From CAYFJO01 sp964343305 (GTDB lineage Bacteria > Planctomycetota > Planctomycetia > Pirellulales > Pirellulaceae), in assembly GCA_964343305.1 (NCBI GenBank), contig CAYFJO010000537.1, positions 1-6,926 on the forward strand: a stretch of 6,926 nt of DNA, written 5' to 3'. Below the pieces are notes generated by a model. That model searched no databases, was not told where the DNA came from, and saw only the letters and a list, made by a program, of their open reading frames with translations. The position numbers and the translations under genes were made by a program. Below, one piece after another: positions 1 through 6,811 of the stretch. Numbering within the stretch: the stretch's first letter is position 1; each line of letters starts with the position of its first letter.

Positions 1-207
1 CATGGACGCGCTGAGCAAATGCGCAAGTCATTTAATCGTTTTAATCGATACCCCACAACAGACGCTGCCAGCCGCGTGGACTGCGATTAAGTTCAACGAA
101 CAGGTTACCGCGACGGAATCGAGCATGCAACAATCGGGGCCGGGGTTTGAGGTCCCGAACGTGAGGGTGCGATCTAGGCCAGGCACGCCGCGACCAGGGC
201 ATATTTG
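1..207. other. Region downstream of the ABC transporter gene, no gene recognised
   Basis: No convincing gene is seen here. Open frames on both strands are short and have no recognisable protein features. No hairpin followed by a T-run, as in an intrinsic terminator, is visible after the macB-like stop; the best leftward stem is only about five base pairs (TCGGG/CCCGA). Near the edge a short direct repeat (TTTAATCG twice, positions about 31-48) is probably chance. Minus-strand ATGs at 31 and at 3 could open a further leftward gene, but too little sequence is present to judge. Confidence 0.5.
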
Positions 208-2304
208 TCACCCAACATGGCGTAACGCTTCGATGGGATGCATCGCGGCCGCTCGTCGCGCGGGGTAAAGTCCAAAAACCACTCCGACCAAAACTGAAAT
301 TCCAAAGGCCAAGGGAATGGACCACGGCAATATGATGGGGTTTACAGTTTGGACTGACTCCGGAAGCGTTGCCATCATCTCGGGAACGAGGTAATTCAGC
401 GAATGGCGCAGGCCATCGACGACCACTCCGCACGTAAAACCACCGAGGATTCCCGTCAAACCACCGGCGACCGAGAGCATGACCGTCTCGAATACAAACT
501 GGCGTGTGATATCTCCGCGATTCGCCCCCAGTGCCCGGCGTATTCCGATTTCGCGGGTCCGTTCCGTGACCGTGGCCAGCATGATGTTCATGATACCGAT
601 GCCGCCGACGATCAAAGAAATCGCTGCGATGAGCGCCATCATGGCCATGAACATCAATCGTGTACTACGAGCCCTGGCGAGTAATTCCAACGGGACGGTG
701 ATTGTGTAGTCGTCGTATTTGTGAGACCTTGTCAACGTGTCGAGGAGCACTTCGCTGGTCGTGAATGCATCTTTTTTGTCTTTTAACCGCAAAGTGATTT
801 GCGTAATTCCCATTCCGCCATCGCTTCCCCTTGATGACGAATCGCCGAATCGCGACCAAAAGGTCGAGAGTGGAATGTAGGCGTTGTCCGCGAAATCTTG
901 GCTGCGAACCGACCCACGAATTCCTTCCATGCGCGAACGGCTCGCAAAGATACCAACGACTCGATAAAAATCCCTATGGATGCGGATCGACTGCCCAAGA
1001 GGGTCCCTGTGCAAAAACAACTCGTCCGCCACCTCTTGTGCCAAAATACAAACCATACTCTTGGCCTCATCATCATTGTCCGTCAGGAACCGCCCGCGAT
1101 GAAGTTCGAGAGAGTAGAGTTGCCGGAAACGCGGCGTACATGCGATGATTTCTCCTCGCGTCATTCGATCTCGATGACGAAATTCGTAACCCTGGCGACG
1201 ACAGAAAGGAATCGCAAATTCGATGCTTCTGATCGTCTGTTCCATGACGTCGCGGTCACGATCCGTCAAACCATAAGTGTAGATCCGTCGATTACCGGTT
1301 TGTTCGTTGGGTGGCCGCGTCGTTTCGATAATGATGTTATTGGCACCAAGTTCCGCAATTTGTTGCTGTGCTTTTGCGCTAATTCCTTCGCCAATCGCAA
1401 GCAGCCAGATGACGCTTGCTACGCCGATAAAGATCCCCAGTATCGTTAACAACGAACGTAGCGGATGCATCAGCACACTCTTGAGCCCGATCCGTAGGTC
1501 GCGCAATCGAAGCTGTAATTTTGAACGTCGCCGATTTGCGAATTGCGCCCCGTCATTGTTATAGGAATTCGGATGCAAGGGATCGGTCGGTTCACGCGAC
1601 TCGACGAGTTCGGATGCATCATCGAGTCGATCATCTGACTCCACCGTACCGTCGCGAAGCCGAACGATGCGTCGAGCGCGTTTGGCAACGTCCGCTTCGT
1701 GTGTCACCATTACAATGGTCGTGCCAGCTTCATTGAGCCGGTCAAACACATCGAGAATATCGGATGTCGTTGAGGTATCAAGATTGCCAGTCGGTTCGTC
1801 CGCGAGAATAAAGTGCGGCTGATTGATCAAACTGCGGGCAATGGCGGCACGTTGCTGTTGACCGCCGGAGAGTTGTGAAGGACGGTGATTGAGCCGGTCT
1901 CCGAGGCCAACGAGTTCCGCGAGTTGGTGGCATCGCTCCTCATCCGCCGAAGACAGACCCTCGCCGTAGGCCAAGGGTGCTTCAATGTTTTCGAGAACCG
2001 TCAATTGGGAAACGAGATTGTAGGCCTGAAAGACGAATCCAATCCGATCGGCACGAATCTGAGAAAGATGATCATCGTCCAAAAGCGCGACGTTGACATC
2101 GCCAATGAAATAGTCGCCGCTGGTGGGTTTGTCGAGACAACCCAACAGGTTAAGCAGCGTGCTCTTGCCGGAACCAGAAGGTCCCATGATTGCGACGTAG
2201 TCACCTTTGGGCACTTCCAAGTCGACGTCGACCAGCGCGTGGACAGATTCGTTGGCCAGCAAGTATTCCTTGCACAGTCCCTTGATGCGAAGTGCGGCAA
2301 CCAT
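208..2304 (-). CDS. macB: MacB-type ABC transporter, ATPase fused to permease
   Basis: Inner-membrane engine of a tripartite exporter: ATP hydrolysis in the cytoplasm drives movement of the periplasmic domain, which pushes substrate through adaptor and outer-membrane duct. With the ATG at 2304 it has 698 residues (E. coli MacB has 648). The N-terminal ATPase is complete: Walker A GPSGSGKST at 41-49, Q-loop Gln93, signature LSGGQ at 145-149, Walker B ending in Asp169-Glu170, D-loop NLD, switch His202. A hydrophilic linker (about 224-265) leads to the first membrane helix (about 284-304), a periplasmic domain of about 240 residues, then three helices (about 550-576, 602-629, 658-682). The MacB/FtsX permease signatures ERTREIGIRRALGA (581-594) and YPARRAAAMHPIEAL near the end are present. 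The gene overlaps the adaptor stop codon. A GTG at 2307 is an alternative start, but GGAAAG lies only two bases before it and five before the ATG. Substrate is unknown; no key residue is missing. Confidence 0.95.
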   Translation of the reverse strand: MVAALRIKGLCKEYLLANESVHALVDVDLEVPKGDYVAIMGPSGSGKSTLLNLLGCLDKPTSGDYFIGDVNVALLDDDHLSQIRADRIGFVFQAYNLVSQLTVLENIEAPLAYGEGLSSADEERCHQLAELVGLGDRLNHRPSQLSGGQQQRAAIARSLINQPHFILADEPTGNLDTSTTSDILDVFDRLNEAGTTIVMVTHEADVAKRARRIVRLRDGTVESDDRLDDASELVESREPTDPLHPNSYNNDGAQFANRRRSKLQLRLRDLRIGLKSVLMHPLRSLLTILGIFIGVASVIWLLAIGEGISAKAQQQIAELGANNIIIETTRPPNEQTGNRRIYTYGLTDRDRDVMEQTIRSIEFAIPFCRRQGYEFRHRDRMTRGEIIACTPRFRQLYSLELHRGRFLTDNDDEAKSMVCILAQEVADELFLHRDPLGQSIRIHRDFYRVVGIFASRSRMEGIRGSVRSQDFADNAYIPLSTFWSRFGDSSSRGSDGGMGITQITLRLKDKKDAFTTSEVLLDTLTRSHKYDDYTITVPLELLARARSTRLMFMAMMALIAAISLIVGGIGIMNIMLATVTERTREIGIRRALGANRGDITRQFVFETVMLSVAGGLTGILGGFTCGVVVDGLRHSLNYLVPEMMATLPESVQTVNPIILPWSIPLAFGISVLVGVVFGLYPARRAAAMHPIEALRHVG

Positions 2305-2315
2305 CACCGCTTTCC
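2302..2315 (-). promoter_or_regulatory. Stop/start overlap and ribosome-binding site of the ABC transporter gene
   Basis: On the minus strand the bases read GGAAAGCGGTGATG. The adaptor stop TGA (2306-2304) shares its last base with the ATG of the transporter (2304-2302), and a GTG one codon earlier overlaps the stop by four bases. GGAAAG at 2315-2310 is a partial Shine-Dalgarno sequence with a five-base gap to the ATG, which favours the ATG. The overlap implies translational coupling, so that adaptor and pump are made together. Confidence 0.7.
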
Positions 2316-3830
2316 ATCGCGCAAGCCGTGCGTTGGGACCTTTGCTGTCAATGCCTTTCCGGGCTGTTTTGCCTTTGGCTCGTTTCTCTTGTCCGTTTCT
2401 TCTGATGAGCGATTCACTTGCTGAATCTCGACAGCTTGGGCATCGGCGTGCAAATCAATTTGTCCATCATATTGCATCGGAGCCATGACGACTTGCTCGC
2501 CCGGTTGCACGCCTTTCTGAATCATCAAGAACTTTTCGTTAGCCGGACCAACTTCGACTTCACGAGTTGTGAATCCTTCATCACTAGCAACGACACAAAA
2601 GTGTCGGCCTTCGCGTCCAAAGACGGCCTGAATCGGAACCTGAATCGCCTCTTCGATTTGTTCCGCCACAATGGAGACCTGGGCCGTCATGCCGGGACGC
2701 AGTGTCTTGGGCGGCACATCAATTTCGATCTCGGCGGCGTATTCTTTGACGTGCGACATATAGAAGTTTTGGCTGCGCAGCGGATACTCATTCACTCGGC
2801 TGACGCGGCCGGTAAGAACTTGATCCGGCAGTGCTTCCAACACAATCGTCGACTTCATCTTTTCTTTGATATGGTTAATTCGAGACTCATGGATCTTTGC
2901 AACAACTCGCATCTTAGTTGGATCAGGCAAGCGAATGATGACTTGTCTTTCACGGACAGGCTTGCCTTCCGCGATGAGGACATCGCCATTGGAGCTGCGA
3001 CGATCGTCGTCGTTCGCGTAGACGACCTGGCCGTCGACGGGTGCGAAAACTGTGCACTGTGCGATTTGGTCTTCGATCGCTTGCTCGCGGCGCTGCTCAA
3101 GTTTCAACGATTTCTGGCGGGACGTTTGGCGTGCCAGGGCTGTGTCTAATTCGGCTTGAAGCACGGTCATCATTTTTTTCCGCGCAAACGTCCGCAAAAC
3201 TTCCAGCCTTGTTTTGGCAACCGACAATTCCTTACGAGCCTTTTCTTCGGCAAAACGATCCGCCTCTAATTGGACTTCGGAAACATAACCGCGTTCCGCC
3301 AGGCGTTTGCTGTAATACAGGAATTCTGCCGCGCGGCGGACGTTTTCTTCGGCAACAAACAGCTCACTCTCGAGCTGCTCTTCTTGTTCACGAAAGGTTC
3401 CGAATTCGTATTCCTTGAGCGAGAGCTTCGCGGCCTCAACCGCGGCCCCCGCTTCGGCGAAGTCCGATTGACTATTGCTGCAAACAATCTGTTGTTGAAT
3501 CAACTCGGTTTGCAATGTCGAGTCGTCCAGCTTGACCAAAAAATCGTCTTTTGAAACTCGGGTGCCTTCTGGAACGATCTCCAGGATGTTGGTGCCGGCT
3601 GAATTTCGTGACTGCACTTTGCAGCGAATCTCTACGTTACTCGAACTCTCGACCTCACCTCGCTCGTTGATCTCAAACACGAAGCGACCGACTTCGACTG
3701 GATTCGTAAGTACGTTTTGTGGCGAATTGTCCGTCAAAGATGTCGGCACATAATGCCAGGCGATGAATGCGACGCCAGCGATTGCAACCAGCGCTACCAG
3801 AATCCTTAAGCTAACACGACCACATCGCAT
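2304..3830 (-). CDS. Periplasmic adaptor (membrane-fusion protein) of HlyD/MacA type
   Basis: Adaptor linking the MacB-type pump to the TolC-type duct. From the ATG at 3830 it has 508 residues. A short basic start (MRCGRVSLR) precedes one membrane helix at about 9-26, the usual inner-membrane anchor. Two lipoyl half-motifs (about 59-102 and 259-300, the second with FAPVDGQVVY) flank a long alpha-hairpin (about 105-258) rich in Glu, Ala, Arg and Leu. A beta-barrel domain (about 304-390) ends in the family signature LRPGMTAQVSI at 377-387, followed by the membrane-proximal domain (VPIQAVF at 398-404) and a charged Lys-rich tail (471-508). At the hairpin tip the pattern used to contact TolC keeps Leu177 and Ser184, but Tyr173 stands where Arg is usual. 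The frame stays open upstream to 4070, with possible starts at 3884, 4007, 4013 and 4070. That extension would be Arg/His-rich with no domain and would run through a palindromic repeat, so 3830 is preferred although it has no strong ribosome-binding site. Confidence 0.9.
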   Translation of the reverse strand: MRCGRVSLRILVALVAIAGVAFIAWHYVPTSLTDNSPQNVLTNPVEVGRFVFEINERGEVESSSNVEIRCKVQSRNSAGTNILEIVPEGTRVSKDDFLVKLDDSTLQTELIQQQIVCSNSQSDFAEAGAAVEAAKLSLKEYEFGTFREQEEQLESELFVAEENVRRAAEFLYYSKRLAERGYVSEVQLEADRFAEEKARKELSVAKTRLEVLRTFARKKMMTVLQAELDTALARQTSRQKSLKLEQRREQAIEDQIAQCTVFAPVDGQVVYANDDDRRSSNGDVLIAEGKPVRERQVIIRLPDPTKMRVVAKIHESRINHIKEKMKSTIVLEALPDQVLTGRVSRVNEYPLRSQNFYMSHVKEYAAEIEIDVPPKTLRPGMTAQVSIVAEQIEEAIQVPIQAVFGREGRHFCVVASDEGFTTREVEVGPANEKFLMIQKGVQPGEQVVMAPMQYDGQIDLHADAQAVEIQQVNRSSEETDKRNEPKAKQPGKALTAKVPTHGLRDGKR

Positions 3831-3875
3831 CGGTTTTCGCCGGCGATGTGTAGGACGATGTATAAACCGTGAATC

Positions 3876-3986
3876 AGAGAGCATTTCAAAACCGTAGCTG
3901 CACTCGCCAGAGTGCGGACGATCGTCGCGAAAATCCGCGTTCTGGCGAACGCTGCAACGACGAAATTGGGTTTTGAAATGTCCTCT
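3876..3986. repeat. Imperfect palindrome I (hairpin-forming repeat)
   Basis: Nested arms pair in order. AGAG (3876-3879) pairs with CTCT (3983-3986). CATTTCAAAACC (3882-3893) pairs perfectly over 12 bases with GGTTTTGAAATG (3969-3980). Bases 3897-3918 pair with 3934-3955 at 17 of 22 positions, around a 15-base loop at 3919-3933. The internal loop is lopsided (3 bases on one side, 13 on the other). A perfect 10-base palindrome GACGATCGTC (3917-3926) sits near the loop. Either strand as RNA would fold into a long hairpin. The adaptor start at 3830 lies 46 bases beyond it. Its left arm resembles palindrome II read on the other strand. Confidence 0.85.
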
Positions 3987-4050
3987 AGCAACATCGAGAG
4001 TCGCCATCAACATATCTCTTCGGTTTGAGGTGGGACCGACAAGCTGCCGG

Positions 4051-4210
4051 CGATTGGGGTAGGTCGGCAATCTATGCCGCCGTATTCAAATGTCCGGCAG
4101 CAGGAGTCGTGAGACTTCTGTTTTTCCGGAACTTCCGAACTCTCACGAGTCCGGCTACGGGGCAATTCAAACTGGCGGCAATCCAAATTTGCCAGCCCTA
4201 AATATAATCG
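4051..4210. repeat. Imperfect palindrome II (hairpin-forming repeat)
   Basis: Five pairs of arms nest in order about a centre near 4127: CGATT (4051-4055) with AATCG (4206-4210); TAGG (4060-4063) with CCTA (4197-4200); GGCAA (4066-4070) with TTGCC (4189-4193); TGCCGCC (4075-4081) with GGCGGCA (4174-4180); and GGAGTCGTGAGACTTC (4103-4118) with GAACTCTCACGAGTCC (4137-4152), 14 of 16 paired. The two equal 44-base arms 4075-4118 and 4137-4180 are complementary at 33 positions without gaps. The 18-base loop contains the palindrome TTCCGGAA (4124-4131). It is not followed by a T-run on either strand, so it is not a standard terminator. Confidence 0.88.
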
Positions 4211-4214
4211 ACTT

Positions 4215-4242
4215 CTTATATGTGTGCCGCGACGATTCTCAA
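4215..4242 (-). promoter_or_regulatory. Candidate promoter for the adaptor and ABC transporter genes
   Basis: On the minus strand TTGAGA (4242-4237) and TATAAG (4220-4215) are separated by 16 bases; each matches the sigma-70 consensus at five of six positions. Transcription would start near 4208, right at the outer end of palindrome II, giving the adaptor message a leader of almost 380 bases made mostly of two hairpins. Planctomycete promoters are not well defined and AT-rich gaps give chance matches, so this is a prediction from sequence only. Confidence 0.35.
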
Positions 4243-4300
4243 AACAGGCGGCTTCTTGCGTCATAAGGCATGTATTCACAATAACTTAAGGAAAATCAAC

Positions 4301-6781
4301 TCAATCCCTATCTTCGCGTCCTGGAACGGTTGGCAGGCGTTCGAGCTGATCGTTTAGCGCGTCATTCGTTGAACCATGTTCTTCACCACTAGCCTGATCG
4401 ATCCACACGCCGTGTTCGTTCAGTTGCATCGTTCCCAGTTCAAAATCGATCAAGATGCGGAGCACTTCGTAGCTGACCCAAACATTCAGAAAATCGTTTT
4501 GTGCATCAAGCAAGTCGTTGAGAGCCGAAACTAGATCGCGGGCCGTGGTTGCACCCAGTAGCTTGACTTCGCCAGGCTTCGGTGGCTTTGTCAGTTCCAA
4601 ACGAGTGACATCGACTTGCGCGATCGCGACATTGACGGCAGCACGCCGAATCTCGAAATTCAATTCCAACAGATCCGCCATACGTATCGAATTACGAACG
4701 CTCTGGTTGATCTCGTCTTCGAACAACATGAACTCGCGTCGTGCCCGCTGATACTCGATCAAGGTTGCTCGGTACTGATTTCGTTCGGCCAAACGTGTGG
4801 TCGGTGTGTCGAATGCAAGACCTGCCTGGAGTCGCCCGGTATCTGGATCAAACTTCACCGGGTTATCGTCGACCGTTGACATGTCGCCACTAAAGGTCAC
4901 GCTCAAATCGCTTTTCAAAGCATTGGCGTCAAACTCGATGCGCCGCCACGAGTCGACGAGGCGCGCCCGCGCGTTCATGAGGTCAAGTCGATTGGCTTTA
5001 GCAACCTCGAATGCCTCTTCCGAGTCGATTTCATTGGGACGCAGTGCGATTCCTTCCAATCGCGCACTTGCTTGGTCCAAGGCAAGTCCAAGCAACACAC
5101 CTGAGAGTTCCGTCGTCACCGTCACAAGTTTGTTGCGAGCATCTTCTAACTCAGTCTCCGGTAGAGATTGTTCCAATTTATCAATGGCGTCCCAGATCGT
5201 GGCGAAGGACTTTTCCGACTTTGGCAGGCGCTGTTTCAAACGCTCGGCACGTTGCGCTAAAGTGTTTTCATCGTAGATGCGAGGGTCTACGTTCGCCTGC
5301 TGCAAGTAAGTTTTAGAATGCAAACGCCGGAGATGTTGCGCTCGCGAAGGAAGATTGGCATCGAGTTCCTCAAGACCCGCTTGTGTGACTTTGCGTTGGC
5401 CAACGACGTTTTGCCGTATCAACTTGAGTTGCGACAACGCTGTCTTGAGATCGTCGACTTTTGTAATCCGGCTTTTGACGCGAATAACATCCAGGATTGC
5501 ACTGACCTCATCTTGAATCTCTGTCATGGACGGGTCGAGTAGATTGAATCGATCGATCAAGGAGTCCTTGATGCGTACATGCACATCGGGCGGCAGACCT
5601 AATTGAACTTTGTATTGGTCCAATCGCGTCTTGTACGCTGCCTTAGCGGACAAAAGACTACTTTGAGCGTTGTAGAGCGCCTGGCGAGTCTGATCAACTT
5701 GAAGACGAATGCGAATTCGGCCGGCGTCGAACGAAGCTTCCAGTTGTGCCAGACTGTCGCGCAATGCCGAGACGTTGACCGTCTGGTTGCGAATTTGCTG
5801 TTGTTCCTGCAATAAACCTAGAAATCCATTGGCGTTCGGCGCTCCCGTCCGCCCGCTAGGCGTGCCCGCGAGTAGCCCAAGTCCAGACTGGCCGACGTCA
5901 CCAGTCGGCGAGGGACCTTCGCCAGAGTTTCGTCCCGTTGCTATGTCGACAAAAAATCCCTGGCGGAATTGCTCCATCTGTCGAACGTTAGCGAGCAACC
6001 TGCGCTCTACCAAAGTCAGGTTCTCAAGTACTCGCGCACGACCGCCGAATCTCAACAACGGCTGGACAATGCTGAAATCGAGCAGCGAGCGAACACTATT
6101 TGTGTCCGGCCCGGCAAACTGCCACACGATTGTGTTCGCCAAACCGACAACGATTTCGCCGCCCGTTGCCGTCAAGCGACGAAGTTCGCCATCGGAGATT
6201 GTCTCGAGACTTGTCGCCGGTCGCCCGCCGCCACCGCCCCTGGTTGGTCCATCCGCGGTGAACGTCGTCCGACTTCCAGAAAAGAGTTGCGTGTCGAATT
6301 GAAAACGCTCGAAGGTCACGTCCAAAGCGGATAGATATAAGTCTTCAAGTTCGCGTTGGTATTCACGAGAGTTCGTAGTAGCGACATGAATGGCTCCTCG
6401 ATAGTCGAGCACAACCGTGTTGGATTCATCGCGAGGCAAAAACTCCCGCCATGTTCCCGCATCAACCTTGGGAAGTTGTCCGTTTCGATACCAATGTTGA
6501 TATCCGGCCTTGCCGTCAACAACCTGCATGAACTGATGAGATGCCGGATCATCGGGTGGCAGCGATGGACGATCGGGATCGGATGGATCATGTAATCGCG
6601 AATCAGGGCCGCGATAAACTGGATCGGCGCCGAAATGCCAGCCCTTTTCGGTCAAGACGGCGCTAACCTCGTCATCCGCCTGCCTGCGGAACTGACTTCT
6701 TGAACAGCCAACAAGGCAGACCATCAGACAGAGAATGGTTGCTGTAAACTGCGATAGGTATTTAGTAGTGCATCCGTTCAT
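4301..6781 (-). CDS. TolC-family outer-membrane efflux lipoprotein
   Basis: Outer-membrane duct of the exporter, 826 residues, much longer than E. coli TolC (about 490). The N-terminus is a lipoprotein signal: hydrophobic stretch about 11-25, lipobox LVGC with Cys26 as the lipidated residue, then SRSQFRRQADDEV. An N-terminal domain (about 30-150) precedes the first efflux repeat (about 230-400, with FGGRAR at 245-250 and LRDSLAQLEASFDAGRIRI). The second repeat is about 585-785, with the hallmark LLDAQNDFLNVWVSYEVL at 757-774 and FELGTMQLNEHGVW at 780-793. Between the repeats, about 410-580 is a helical, Leu/Gln/Arg/Lys-rich insertion. Gly-rich segments occur at 181-187 and about 283-320. The ATG at 6781 is chosen because it puts the signal peptide at the very N-terminus. 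It is the first gene of the cluster, followed by the adaptor after 470 bases. Family assignment is firm; the role of the insertion and N-terminal domain is not known to me. Confidence 0.9.
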   Translation of the reverse strand: MNGCTTKYLSQFTATILCLMVCLVGCSRSQFRRQADDEVSAVLTEKGWHFGADPVYRGPDSRLHDPSDPDRPSLPPDDPASHQFMQVVDGKAGYQHWYRNGQLPKVDAGTWREFLPRDESNTVVLDYRGAIHVATTNSREYQRELEDLYLSALDVTFERFQFDTQLFSGSRTTFTADGPTRGGGGGRPATSLETISDGELRRLTATGGEIVVGLANTIVWQFAGPDTNSVRSLLDFSIVQPLLRFGGRARVLENLTLVERRLLANVRQMEQFRQGFFVDIATGRNSGEGPSPTGDVGQSGLGLLAGTPSGRTGAPNANGFLGLLQEQQQIRNQTVNVSALRDSLAQLEASFDAGRIRIRLQVDQTRQALYNAQSSLLSAKAAYKTRLDQYKVQLGLPPDVHVRIKDSLIDRFNLLDPSMTEIQDEVSAILDVIRVKSRITKVDDLKTALSQLKLIRQNVVGQRKVTQAGLEELDANLPSRAQHLRRLHSKTYLQQANVDPRIYDENTLAQRAERLKQRLPKSEKSFATIWDAIDKLEQSLPETELEDARNKLVTVTTELSGVLLGLALDQASARLEGIALRPNEIDSEEAFEVAKANRLDLMNARARLVDSWRRIEFDANALKSDLSVTFSGDMSTVDDNPVKFDPDTGRLQAGLAFDTPTTRLAERNQYRATLIEYQRARREFMLFEDEINQSVRNSIRMADLLELNFEIRRAAVNVAIAQVDVTRLELTKPPKPGEVKLLGATTARDLVSALNDLLDAQNDFLNVWVSYEVLRILIDFELGTMQLNEHGVWIDQASGEEHGSTNDALNDQLERLPTVPGREDRD

Positions 6782-6782
6782 A

Positions 6783-6811
6783 CGTCGAGCCGTTATCGCG
6801 TCTTATCGACG
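6783..6811 (-). promoter_or_regulatory. Stem-loop against the outer-membrane factor start codon
   Basis: CGTCGA (6783-6788) and TCGACG (6806-6811) are perfect inverted repeats of six bases with a 17-base loop. In the leftward transcript the 3' side of the stem ends one base before the ATG at 6781, so a folded stem would cover the place where a ribosome binds. No Shine-Dalgarno sequence is visible in the stem or loop. A six-base stem with this loop is modest and could be chance. Confidence 0.3.

Larger units (their letters stand above)
3831..4300. other. 470-bp gap between outer-membrane factor and adaptor genes
   Basis: This stretch is best read as non-coding. It holds two large imperfect palindromes (3876-3986 and 4051-4210), 64 bp apart, and a promoter-like hexamer pair at 4215-4242 pointing towards the adaptor. 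No intrinsic terminator is seen after the tolC stop. Two open frames run through it (a 90-codon frame 4279-4007 and the upstream extension of the adaptor frame), but both are Arg/Cys/His-rich, match no protein family I recognise and pass straight through the palindromes. Confidence 0.65.

Noticed and set aside
41..433. Leftward frame of 130 codons over the end of the MacB-type gene
   Set aside because: It overlaps the last 75 codons of the transporter in another frame and is Arg/Pro/Trp-rich without a domain.
898..1449. Rightward open frame of 183 codons
   Set aside because: It lies opposite the periplasmic domain of the MacB-type gene; no family features of its own.
1885..2424. Rightward open frame of 179 codons
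   Set aside because: It lies opposite the ATPase part of the MacB-type gene and the adaptor's 3' end, which show strong family motifs; its own protein has no recognisable features.
2418..3149. Rightward open frame of 243 codons
   Set aside because: It is antisense to the adaptor beta-barrel and lipoyl regions; it is long only because of the codon bias of the true gene and shows no domain, signal peptide or ribosome-binding site.
4103..4152. Intrinsic terminator after the outer-membrane factor gene
   Set aside because: The hairpin is strong, but no T-run follows on the transcribed side, it lies about 150 bases past the stop, and it belongs to a larger palindrome.
3876..4210. CRISPR array or insertion sequence
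   Set aside because: There are only two diverged palindromes in opposite orientation with no regular spacers, no transposase frame and no flanking target duplication that I can see.
5709..6302. Rightward open frame of 197 codons
   Set aside because: It is antisense to the first efflux repeat and Gly-rich loops of the TolC homologue; its Pro/Ser/Arg-rich sequence is what reversed Gly-rich coding sequence gives.
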